A stretch of DNA of 64,000 nucleotides from Deltaproteobacteria bacterium. GTDB lineage: Bacteria > Myxococcota_A > Polyangia > Polyangiales > Ga0077539. Location of the stretch: NCBI GenBank assembly GCA_016704445.1, contig JADJAE010000015.1, positions 117,417-181,416 on the forward strand, read 5' to 3'. Under the pieces are notes generated by a model that made no database searches, was not told where the DNA came from, and was given only the letters and a program-made list of their open reading frames with translations. Shown piece after piece: positions 56,636 through 64,000 of the stretch. The stretch's first letter is position 1. Every line of letters starts with the position of its first letter. The translations under genes and the position numbers were made by a program.

Positions 56636-58444
56636 ATGACCCTCCGCCCCCTGTGCTTCCCCTTCGCGTGCGCGGCGCTCTGCTGGGGTTGCGCGGACGA
56701 GCCCCGCCCCCTGCTCCGCGCCGACGCCGGCGTCCGCGCCGACGTGGAGGGCCGCATCGACGCCCCTCCCCCGGACGCCCCATCGCGCTGCGCCGCCGGG
56801 GTGATCTACTGCCAGGGCGACACGCAGTACGCCTGCGACGCCGAGGGCAACGTGATCGACCGCCGCGCCTGCGCCGCCCCGACGCCGCTCTGCGTGCAGG
56901 GCCGAGGCTGCCTCGCCTGCAACCCTGGATCATCGCGCTGCGACCCGTCGATGCCGAGGCGGGCGCAGAGCTGCCTCGCCGACGGATCGGGCTACACCGA
57001 AGGCACGCTCTGCGACGCCGAGGGCCAGACGTGCAACGCCGGGGCGTGCGTCGACCGCTGCTCGGACAGCGCCCTGGGCAACTCGTACCTCGGCTGCGAC
57101 TACTGGCCGACGGTGACGCCCAACGCGGGGCTCAACCCGGCCTTCCAGTACGCGGTGGTGCTCACCAACCCGCAAGCCTACCCCGTGCGCGCGACCATCA
57201 CCGGAGGCTCGCTCGACGCGCCTCGCACCGTGGAGATGGCCCCCGGCGCGGTGGAGACGGTGATCCTCCCGTGGGTGGTCGACCTCGTTCAGCTCAACCC
57301 GAGCTGCGTCCAGATCGGCGAGGCCTGCATCCCCTGGAACGCCGCCGTCTCCACCCTCCGCCGCGGCGGCGCGTACCACGTGCACGCCAACGGCCCCATC
57401 ACGGCCTACCAGTTCAACCCGCTGACCTTCTCCCGCAACGGCGTCTTCTCGTACACCAACGACGCCTCGCTGCTGCTGCCGCAGGGCGTGCTCACGCAGC
57501 GCTACACGGTCGTCACCTGGCCCAACTTCCCCCACTCGCCCGGCGGGGAGAACCCGATGACCTACTACTTCGGCGGCTTCGCCTCGGTGGTCGCGGTCAC
57601 CGGAGAGAGCACCTCGGTCACCGTGCGCGCCGCCTCCGCCCTCCGCCCCGGAGCCGGCGTCCCTGCGATGAACGCCGGGGAGACCCGCACCTTCACGCTA
57701 AGCCCCGGCGACGTGCTCCAGCTCGTGGGCGAGGGCCGAGGCGACATCACCGGGACCACCATCGAGGCGAGCGAGCGCGTGGCGGTCTTCGTGGGCCACG
57801 ACTGCACCAACGTCCCCCTCGACAACCCCGCCTGCGACCACCTGGAGGAGCAGCTCCTGCCCAACGAGACCTGGGGTCGGGAGTACGTCGTCTCGGCGCT
57901 GCGCGACCGCGGCGCCACCACCGCCTCGCCGGTGCGCATCGTGTCTCGCGTCGACGGCAACACGCTCACCTTCGATCCTCCGGAGGTGCACGCCGGGGTC
58001 ACCCTGGGGGCGGGGCAGGTGCTCGACCTCAGCACCTCGCGGCACTTCGTGGTGCGCGGCACCGGACCGCTCCTCCCGGTGCAGTTCATGAGCGGCCAAG
58101 GGTACGACCGGCGGCTCGCGGGCGACCCCGCGATGGTCATGGAGGTGCCGGTGGAGCAATACCGCACCTCGTATGATTTCACCGTGCCGTCGACCTACGT
58201 GTCCAACTTCATCAACGTGGTGACCACCGCGGGCGGGGCCCTGGAGATGGACGGCCAGGCGCTGCGGGGTTCGTCCTCCGACGTGGGCGGGTTCACCGTG
58301 TACACGCTGCCCATCGCGCCGGGCGACCACCACCTGCAGAGCCCCGGCGGCCAGGGCATCGGGCTCAAGGTCTACGGCGTCGCGCCGTACACCTCGTACA
58401 TGTACCCGGGCGGCCTCGACCTCCGGCGCATCACGCCGGGGTGA
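56636..58444 (+). CDS. IgGFc-binding-like surface lipoprotein
   Basis: A 602-residue predicted lipoprotein (lipobox ALCWGCADE, Cys about residue 19; Asp/Ala/Pro linker). A Cys-rich N-terminal part (to about residue 145) is followed by a large beta-rich domain. The domain pattern includes LGCDYWPTVTPNAGLNPAFQYAVVLTNPQ, HVHANGPITAYQFNPL, FGGFASVVAVTGESTSVTV, RVAVFVGHDCTNVP and YVVSALRDRGATTASPVRIVSRVDG. This resembles the IgGFc-binding N-terminal domain of adhesin-type proteins. It may bind extracellular ligands; that role is inferred. It begins 20 bases after the rsh stop. Confidence 0.78.
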   Translation: MTLRPLCFPFACAALCWGCADEPRPLLRADAGVRADVEGRIDAPPPDAPSRCAAGVIYCQGDTQYACDAEGNVIDRRACAAPTPLCVQGRGCLACNPGSSRCDPSMPRRAQSCLADGSGYTEGTLCDAEGQTCNAGACVDRCSDSALGNSYLGCDYWPTVTPNAGLNPAFQYAVVLTNPQAYPVRATITGGSLDAPRTVEMAPGAVETVILPWVVDLVQLNPSCVQIGEACIPWNAAVSTLRRGGAYHVHANGPITAYQFNPLTFSRNGVFSYTNDASLLLPQGVLTQRYTVVTWPNFPHSPGGENPMTYYFGGFASVVAVTGESTSVTVRAASALRPGAGVPAMNAGETRTFTLSPGDVLQLVGEGRGDITGTTIEASERVAVFVGHDCTNVPLDNPACDHLEEQLLPNETWGREYVVSALRDRGATTASPVRIVSRVDGNTLTFDPPEVHAGVTLGAGQVLDLSTSRHFVVRGTGPLLPVQFMSGQGYDRRLAGDPAMVMEVPVEQYRTSYDFTVPSTYVSNFINVVTTAGGALEMDGQALRGSSSDVGGFTVYTLPIAPGDHHLQSPGGQGIGLKVYGVAPYTSYMYPGGLDLRRITPG

Positions 58445-58462
58445 CGCCCATCCGGGGGGGCG

Positions 58463-59038
58463 TCACGCCCCTGGGGGCCACCACGAGCCGACGTCCACCG
58501 CCGCGTCGGCGAAGGGCGCGATGCGGGCGTCCTTCTCCTCGCTGTACACTCCCACTTCGAGCCACTGTCCCTCCTGCAGCCGGTGGACCGTGAGCACCAG
58601 CGCCTCGAGGTCGACGAGCCACATCCACGCCACGCCCACCCGCGCGTAGTAGGGGCTCTTGACCAGCCGGTTGTACCGGCGTGTCGTCGGCGAGAGCACC
58701 TCGCACACCCAGTCGGGCACCACGGTGATCGCCGCGTCGAGCGGGAGCTCAGGCAGTCGCTCGCGACGCCACCCCGCGACGTCGGGCGAGATCTCTGGCG
58801 CGCCTGGCAACTCCACCCCCGGCTCCGGCAGGATCCACCACCCGCCTGGTCCGCCTCGCCCACGCTGGTAGGGCGGCTGGTAGTCCGCCTGGATGGCGCC
58901 CGCGACGCTCTGGTGGCGCCCGCGGGGCCGGGTCATCGCATACAGCACCCCTTCGATGAGCTCGCCCTTCAGGTGAGCGGGCAACGCCGCCAGATCGGCG
59001 AGCGTGGCCGGGGCAACGTTCCGCACGGCGCCAGTCAT
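58463..59038 (-). CDS. Uma2-family (DUF820) endonuclease-fold protein
   Basis: A 191-residue PD-(D/E)xK-type protein. It has the family N-terminal motif AHLKGELIEGVLYAM, HQSVAGAIQADYQPPY, the acidic segment EISPDVAGWRRERLPELP and the catalytic-site CEVLSPTTRRYNRLVKSPYYARVGVAWMWLVD. Family members are numerous in cyanobacteria and myxobacteria and were proposed to be nucleases; biological role unknown. It converges with the 56636 lipoprotein gene and is separated from the IS91-type transposase by the palindromes described next. Confidence 0.88.
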   Translation of the reverse strand: MTGAVRNVAPATLADLAALPAHLKGELIEGVLYAMTRPRGRHQSVAGAIQADYQPPYQRGRGGPGGWWILPEPGVELPGAPEISPDVAGWRRERLPELPLDAAITVVPDWVCEVLSPTTRRYNRLVKSPYYARVGVAWMWLVDLEALVLTVHRLQEGQWLEVGVYSEEKDARIAPFADAAVDVGSWWPPGA

Positions 59039-59171
59039 GCGCCGACGGTATCACGACGGAGCCCTCCGCCCTCCGGCGGGAGCGCCGATGCGTGGGGCCA
59101 TGACTGGGATTCGAAGTCCCCGCGGACGGCCTCGCGGTCGTATTCCAGACTCCAGGAAGACGTACCGGCGG

Positions 59172-59212
59172 GATCACAATTGTTGTGATCGGGGATCACA
59201 ATTGTTGTGATC
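59172..59212. promoter_or_regulatory. Twin 19-bp palindromes
   Basis: The sequence GATCACAATTGTTGTGATC occurs identically at 59172-59190 and 59194-59212. Each is an 8-base inverted repeat with a 3-base centre. Their centres are 22 bases apart, two helical turns, so two bound dimers would sit on the same face. This pattern suits a repressor operator or a replication-type end of the adjacent IS91 element. The remaining gap 59039-59322 has no gene I can support. Confidence 0.6.
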
Positions 59213-59322
59213 GGGCGGGTCGTCGAAGTCGAGCGTAGGTCGCGGGTCCCGCGGGCGGTCGGCCGCCCCCCGACGACGTTGATCGGCTTTGCGTGGGTGC
59301 TCTTCGCCACTGAACCGCCGCC

Positions 59323-60930
59323 ATGGCGGCCGCCACCCGCCGCCACCCCCACACGGCCTGGGATTGTCCGCAGGCATGGCGGAACTGCGACGGCGCGCCG
59401 CTCGCTCTGCCCGCGATCCCATCGATGCCCGACGGCGGTGGACATGCGCACGTGGGCGCCCGTGAGCCCATGCGCGACGGCGTGGTGCACGCCCTCGTGC
59501 GCGATCACTTCTCGGCCTTCGCCGAGCAGATGCAGGTGGGCGGACGCTCGCTACCTCGATACGTCGTCGCGGAGTTCGAGGCCTTCCTCCGCTGCGGGGT
59601 TCTGGCCTGCGGCTTCATGCGCGCTCGCTGTCCGGGCTGTGGTCACGACCGCCTGGTGGCGTTCTCGTGCAAGCACCGGGGGGTTTGTTCGAGCTGCGGC
59701 GGGAGGCGCATGAGCGACACGGCGGCGCGGCAGTGCGATCGGGTGCTGCCGGTGGTGCCATACCGGCAGTGGGTGCTCTCGCTGCCATGGGAGCTGCGGA
59801 TGCCGGTAGCGCGCGATACGACGCTGCTCAACGCGGTGTCGCGAGTGTTCTTCGAGGAGGTGCGGGAGTGGCTACGCGGAGCTGCGGGCGGGATCCCCGG
59901 CGCCGTGTCGGAGGCGGCCGCGGTGACCTACGTGCAGCGCTTCGGGGGCTCGTTGAATCTGAACCCGCACCTGCACATGCTCGTCGCAGACGGGGTGTTC
60001 GGATGCCGCGAAGATGGGAGCGCGCCGGAGTTCGTGGCGACCGCGGCGCCGACGCGGGACGACCTCCGTGCAGTCATCGCGCGGGTGATCGAGCGCTTGC
60101 AGGTCATCGAGCGCAGGCGCGTGCAGCGGGCGGCGAGTGAGAGCTGCGAGGTGAGTGACGACGGCATGGAGGGCCTGCGCCGAGCCGCGGGCGGTCGGGG
60201 GACCTTCGCGCGAGTCGACGACGAAGGAGCGCACGACGACGCGGCGGAAGAGCGGGCGTTGGCGCCGTTGCGGATGCGCTCGCACGGTCTCGTCGCGGAG
60301 GTCGACGGGTTCAACCTGCACGCGGGCGTGTGCGTCGCGGGCGACGACCGCGCTGCGCTGGAGCGGCTGTGCCGGTACATGGCGCGACCCGCGGTGGCGA
60401 GCGGGCGGGTGACGAGGCTGCCCGATGGCAACGTCGCGTATCGGGTGAAGTCGCCGCGCAGCGCGGGGGCGACGCACCGGGTGATGACGCCGATGGAGTT
60501 CATCGCCCGTTTGAGCGCGCTGATACCTCCGCCTCGGAGCCCATTGGTGCGCCACCACGGCGTGCTCGCGCCCAACTCGCCCTGGCGGGTCGCGGTGGTT
60601 CCGCTGCCGCCTGTGGAGGAGTGGAGTCCCTGCGTAGTGCAGCCGCCGGCGCCTCCAGCAACATCGTCCGATGGCGTGAACACCAGGCGGCCGCAGGTCG
60701 AGGTGAAGGGGGACAGGGCCGGGCGAACGCCCACGCCGAGTTCGCGCATCGAGTGGGCGCGACTGCTCTGGCGCGTGTGGGGCGTCGATGCGCTGAAGTG
60801 TCCAGCGTGCGGCGGCCGGATGAAGATGATCGCGGCCCTCACCGAGCGCGCGGGCATCGTGCGCGTCCTCGAACACCTGGGGGTGTCGACCGAGGTGCCA
60901 CGGATGCGCCGCTCGCGCGACGGTCCCTGA
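59323..60930 (+). CDS. IS91-family transposase (HUH/Y1-type)
   Basis: A 535-residue transposase. A zinc-binding N-terminal domain has CGFMRARCPGCGHDRLVAFSCKHRGVCSSCGGRRM. The Y2_Tnp domain follows, with PYRQWVLSLPWELRM, the HUH pair in SLNLNPHLHMLVADGVF and the catalytic Tyr in CRYMARPAVASGRV. The C-terminus has a second zinc motif (KCPACGGRMKMIAALTE). Rolling-circle transposition is expected. The ATG at 59323 gives a long N-terminus; ATG 59470 (MRDGVVHALVRDH) is the more conserved-looking start. A large insert near residue 265-310 is Arg/Glu-rich. Confidence 0.9.
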   Translation: MAAATRRHPHTAWDCPQAWRNCDGAPLALPAIPSMPDGGGHAHVGAREPMRDGVVHALVRDHFSAFAEQMQVGGRSLPRYVVAEFEAFLRCGVLACGFMRARCPGCGHDRLVAFSCKHRGVCSSCGGRRMSDTAARQCDRVLPVVPYRQWVLSLPWELRMPVARDTTLLNAVSRVFFEEVREWLRGAAGGIPGAVSEAAAVTYVQRFGGSLNLNPHLHMLVADGVFGCREDGSAPEFVATAAPTRDDLRAVIARVIERLQVIERRRVQRAASESCEVSDDGMEGLRRAAGGRGTFARVDDEGAHDDAAEERALAPLRMRSHGLVAEVDGFNLHAGVCVAGDDRAALERLCRYMARPAVASGRVTRLPDGNVAYRVKSPRSAGATHRVMTPMEFIARLSALIPPPRSPLVRHHGVLAPNSPWRVAVVPLPPVEEWSPCVVQPPAPPATSSDGVNTRRPQVEVKGDRAGRTPTPSSRIEWARLLWRVWGVDALKCPACGGRMKMIAALTERAGIVRVLEHLGVSTEVPRMRRSRDGP

Positions 60931-61161
60931 TGGGCTGGGACATGGAGCCGGGCGGAGAAGGCGTTGTGTGCTGCGTGCAGCCCGACGACGGCAGCGGTGC
61001 GTGCAGCGGGGGGCCTGGGGCGTTGGATTCGGTCACTGAGCTCCCCACTGAGCTCGCCGGGAGCTCCGCGCGACGACCTGGGAACCCGCGAATTTCGCAC
61101 ATTGGGTGTTCCGTCACCTGGAGCTGATCCATGCCAGCAAGGTTGCCGCGTTGCTTTCCCT

Positions 61162-61395
61162 ATGAGCCGGGACGTCGGCGGCGCCTGCTGCGCGGGGACC
61201 TCGTACCGCGCGTCGCCCACCACCCTGCTCTGCTGCCTGGAATCCGCGGCGACGTGCACCAACAGCAACCAGTGCTGCGGTCAGATGGCGTGCACGTCGG
61301 GGCGCTGCGCCTGCCGCGCGGTAAGCTCGACCTGCGCGGCCAACGCCGACTGCTGCTGCGGCCGGTCGTGCGGCACGGCGGGCACCTGCCTCTGA
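61162..61395 (+). pseudogene. 3' remnant of a Cys-rich secreted protein gene
   Basis: A 77-residue frame with patterns CCAGTSYRASPTTLLCC, TCTNSNQCCGQMACTSGRCAC and TCAANADCCCGRSCGTAGTC, resembling knottin-like repeats. The frame stays open upstream to the putative IS91 end (VPSPGADPCQQGC), and there is no signal peptide. A 5' part cut off by the insertion therefore explains it best. ATG 61162 is only the first available start. Confidence 0.55.
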
Positions 61396-61404
61396 CGGGC
61401 CGCG

Positions 61405-62008
61405 CTACTCCTTCGGCGGCCGGAGGGTGTCGACCACGCGGTCGGCCTGGTTGATCTCGACGATGTCGAACGGCTCCACAGGCACGTCGAGGTCGGCGAC
61501 CGAGTCGCGCAGGTGGGCGGGCTCGGCCTCGCGCGCGGAGCCGGGCGTCGCCGTCCCGTCGGGGCCCCGAGGAGGGACGACCAGGCGACGGTCGGCGTCG
61601 CGGAGCTGCCGCCCGGTGGCGATCGCGATCTCCATCTGGAAGCGGTAGCCCAGCGGGCTCTCGGAGTGGACCAGGCGGTCGAAGACGTCGCGGGTGAGCT
61701 CGAGCGCGGTGACCTCGGTGTTGGCGATGAGCGACGCGGAGCGCGGCGCGTGGTCGACGAGCGCGAGCTGGCCGGCGATGGCGCCCGCGGGAAGGCGCGT
61801 GAGCAGGCGCTCGCGCCCCTGGGACTCCTTCACCACGTCGACCACGCCCGAGACGATGATGAAGCACGAGATTGCCGGGCGGGTCTGCTGGCACAGCGCC
61901 TCGGGGCGCGAACGTGCGCGGCTGGCACACGGCCCAGCAGCAGCTCGAGCTCGTGGTCAGAGAAGGTCGCGGGCGACCGGTGCAGCGAAGCTCGTCGACG
62001 GTGATCAC
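61405..62008 (-). pseudogene. cNMP-binding-domain protein B, frame-broken
   Basis: About 200 residues after joining. GTG (62008) overlaps the stop of protein A. Pieces in order: VITVDELR, ATFSDHELELLLGRVPAAHVRAP, a shift near 61950 to a CQQTRPAISCFIIVSGVVDVV-like segment, then ERLLTRLPAGAIAGQLALVDHAPRSASLIANTEVTALELTRDVF (a CRP-type cyclic-nucleotide fold). The tail is PFDIVEINQADRVVDTLRPPKE. The binding cassette is G-A-I-A-G-Q-L-A-L-V-D-H-A-P-R-S-A, a variant of the canonical GE(L/I)AL...RSA/TA motif. It probably senses cAMP made by the cyclase upstream. Confidence 0.65.
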
Positions 62009-62573
62009 GGCGCACCTCGGAAGCGGAAGGCCAGGCGCTGCCACATGGAGTCGGTAAGCGGGGGCGGCGGCGGGCCGACGGGCGGCGGGCCGTGACGCCT
62101 CCGCGGCCCAGGCTCTCGAGCTCGGACTCGATGCGCCGGTCGACCGAGCGGAGGCGCTCGGTCAGGCCCTGGATGACCATGCCGAGCAGCAGCGACGCGA
62201 CCCGCGGGAGCTCGCGGGACATGCGATCGAGCTCGGCGCGGGTGAGCTCGGCGGCGACGGAGGTGGAGGTCGCGGTGACGGTGGCGGAGCGGGGCGCCGG
62301 GTCGAGGCAGGCCTGCTCGCCGATGACGTCGCATGACGAGGCGCCCCACGACGATCCGCTCGCCGCCCGCGCCCCGCACCTCCACGGCCACGTCGCCGTA
62401 GAGCAGCACGAAGAGCGAGGCGCCGGGGTCGCCCTCGCGGAAGAGCGCCTCGCCGGCCGCGAGGCGCCGCTCGACGAGGAACCGCGCGAACGAGTCGACC
62501 TCCTCGTCGGTGAGCGTCTCAACACCCCCGCGCGGCGGAACAGGGTGTGGGTCTCGATCGTCGGGAGCATCAT
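62005..62573 (-). pseudogene. cNMP-binding-domain protein A, frame-broken
   Basis: About 190 residues after joining. It begins MMLPTIETHTLFRRAGV and shifts near 62520 to a ...ERRLAAGEALFREGDPGASLFVLLYGDVAVEVRGAGGERIVVGR-like frame. It shifts again near 62335 to CDVIGEQACLDPAPRSATVTATSTSVAAELTRAEL, the phosphate-binding cassette (GEQACLD...RSATV). A helical part (RVASLLLGMVIQGLTERLRSVDRRI) and the tail SMWQRLAFRFRGAP follow. ATG overlaps the stop of the cyclase gene. Confidence 0.65.
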
Positions 62574-64000
62574 CGTTTCACCTCGGCGGCAGACTGCGCG
62601 TGGAGCCACCACGCGCGCGTGGGGCCCATGCCCTTCAGGTTGATCTCTCCTCGCGACTCGAGGCCGAAGCGCCCCGCGAGGTGTCGCGCGGTCTCGTCGC
62701 TCACCTGCACGCGGCCCGGCGCGCCGTGCGACTCGAGCCGCGCCGCGAGGCTCACCGCGAAATTTTACACGTCGTACCGCAGGTCGCCCCCGCCGAGGAC
62801 GCCGGCCACCACCGGGCCGGTGTGCAGCCCGACGCGCACGGCGATGGGCTGTCCGTCCGGGGTGCGCGTCGCGGCCACGATGTCGAGGATGTCGAGCGCG
62901 TGCAGGGCCGCCCGCTCGGCGTGGTCGGCCCCGTCGTCCGCGGCGCCCGCGGCGGCCATGTAGCCGTCGCCCATCACCCGGATGCGGGCGACTCCGCGGT
63001 GTTCGGCGCTCGCGTGGATGCGCGCGAAGAGCTCGCGCAGGGTGCGGAGCATCACGAAGGGGGTGAGCGACGACGACCACCCGGTGAAGTTCACGAGGTC
63101 GGCGAAGAGCAGCGTGGCCTCGCGCGCGTCGGCGATCGCTGCTCGAAGAGAACCGCCCGCTCGAGCGCGGCGGTCAGCGGCGCGGTGGTAAGCTCACGCG
63201 GGCCACGTGGTCGTTGCCGTACGCCCCCGGTCGGCGGCTGGAGAAGAAGAGGAACCCCAGCGGCGACTGCGCGGTGCCCAGGAAGAACGTCAGGCTCGCG
63301 CGGAGCCCCTCCTCGACGATGAGCTGCGCCGAGCGCGAGTACGGGTGGCCCTCGGCGTAGGCCGACAGGTCGTTGAGGATGCGCGGCGTGCCGGCCTCGA
63401 TGATGTCGCCGAGGGAGGTCGCCGCGAGGCGCTGTGCGAAGCCCGCGACAGGCGCATCGGAAGCGCGCTGCGGGACCAACGCAGCGCGACGTGGTCGCCC
63501 TCGAGGACGGCGTAGCCGACGCGGTCGTAGGGGAGCAGCGTGTGGCAGTGCTCGTACACACGGTCGAGCACGTCGTCGACGACCACGCCGTCGCGCACCC
63601 GGTCGAGCACCCGCGCGACGAGCGCCTCCTCCTCGGAGACCCAGCGCGCGCGGCGCCCCGATCGCGGCGAGGGCGGCGGTCATCTCCGCCGCCGATGGAC
63701 CCGGACCGCGCCTCGGCAGGTCGCGAGCACCCGCGCGACGATGGGCGCCACGCAGCGCGCGACCTCCGCGTGCTCGGCGCGGCCACGTCTGCTGCGCGGG
63801 TGTTGAAGAAGAGCAGGCCCACCGCGACGCCGTCGTGCTCGAGGGGGGCACGTCAGGCTCGCGAGGTAGCCCCTCCTGCACGAGCAGGTGCGTCGGCGAG
63901 GCGCGGTCGGTGCGCCGCGTAGGTCGAGAGGCGATTGAGGATGCGCGGGTGGGCGCCCGCGATCACCGCGCCCAGCGTGCCGCGACGCAGCGACCCGGCG
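62570..64000 (-). pseudogene. GAF-domain class III adenylate/guanylate cyclase, partial and frame-broken
   Basis: The 5' end lies beyond the right edge. Two GAF-like domains in tandem are recognisable: a first copy with LRRGTLGAVIAGAHPRILNRL and ...VGLLFFNTR, and a second with TSLGDIIEAGTPRILNDLSAYAEG and PLGFLFFSSRRPGAYGNDHVA. Then come FEQ, a shift near 63141, and the catalytic domain EATLLFADLVNFTGWSSSL (metal Asp). RVMGDGYMAAAGA and VGLHTGPVVAGVLGGGDLRYDV follow, an in-frame TAA at 62765-62767, then NFAVSLAARLESHGAPGRV to ...QSAAEVKR. The first metal Asp (FADLVNF) and the VMGDGYM Asp are present. It should make cAMP or cGMP for the two cNMP-binding proteins downstream. Confidence 0.75.

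Larger units (their letters stand above)
59172..61107 (+). mobile_element. IS91-family element (approximate limits)
   Basis: The limits are inferred. The right end may lie just after the palindrome GCGAATTTCGC (61088-61098), which precedes GTTC at 61108-61111. An end hairpin next to GTTC is the arrangement expected for the oriIS end of IS91-type elements, as I recall. The left end could be near the twin palindromes. IS91 elements have no terminal inverted repeats and make no target duplication, so limits need comparison with an empty site. The 231-base stretch 60931-61161 has no independent gene. Confidence 0.4.

Noticed and set aside
59100..59130. Second TTCGAA-containing tRNA-like segment
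   Set aside because: Only the hexamer matches; no cloverleaf can be drawn.

Overview
The window is about 70% G+C. Coding strands use almost only G/C in third positions, genes are short-spaced and often overlap by 4 bases (ATGA/GTGA). There are many exported lipoproteins whose lipobox Cys is followed by a low-complexity Asp/Ala/Pro/Thr linker and then Cys-rich repeats or beta-type domains. This combination, together with an ExbB-ExbD-TonB set, MarR-controlled RND pumps, tandem cNMP-binding proteins and a bifunctional stringent-response enzyme, points to a chromosome of a large-genome myxobacterium-like organism (Myxococcota, Polyangia/Sandaracinus type). This is inference from composition and gene content; no 16S rRNA, tRNA or origin was found.

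Layout. 0-2 kb: end of an RND efflux operon (TolC-type lipoprotein, adaptor). 2-13.3 kb: surface lipoproteins, a metallophosphoesterase and an SDR, ending in a very large Cys-repeat lipoprotein with a Gly-rich tail. 13.3-17.2 kb: a HATPase/histidine-kinase-like gene divergent from an ECF sigma factor, a lipoprotein, and recA. 17.2-18.7 kb: a small operon with two bacterial microcompartment vertex proteins, a class II aldolase and a Cys-rich mini-protein. 18.7-20.8 kb: exbB-exbD-tonB. 20.9-27.8 kb: RND pump and adaptor divergent from marR-tolC. 28-34 kb: glmS, a YXWGXW protein, MarC, a histone-H1-like protein and a phosphoesterase. 33.6-37.7 kb: a four-gene overlapping operon with oxamate-carbamoyltransferase-type genes (FdrA/AllF, DUF1116/AllG), a 63-aa protein and a DUF1343 muramidase homologue. 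37.9-46.2 kb: acyl-CoA dehydrogenase, lipoproteins, a lone P-loop ATPase, YchJ, a kinase-fold protein and an FGE-like protein. 46.2-56.6 kb: pyrG, a second Cys-repeat lipoprotein, a DUF2723 membrane protein, a GT2/acyltransferase/squalene-phytoene-synthase operon, and a RelA/SpoT enzyme. 56.6-64 kb: an IgGFc-binding-like lipoprotein, a Uma2 nuclease, an IS91-family element that appears to truncate a Cys-rich gene, and a cAMP-signalling operon (GAF-cyclase and two cNMP-binding proteins) running off the right edge.

At least ten genes, including the normally essential pyrG, are broken by single-base shifts, mostly in G/C runs, and both frames remain well conserved around each break. I read these as sequence/assembly errors rather than decay. 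Damage is densest at 49.9-52.0 and 61.4-64 kb. Coordinates of those genes are outer bounds.

The most unusual units are the microcompartment vertex/aldolase operon without shell hexamers, the AllG-AllF-63aa-DUF1343 operon lacking AllH and carbamate kinase, the strictly periodic 129-bp Cys-repeat array, and twin 19-bp palindromes on one helical face beside the IS91 element.
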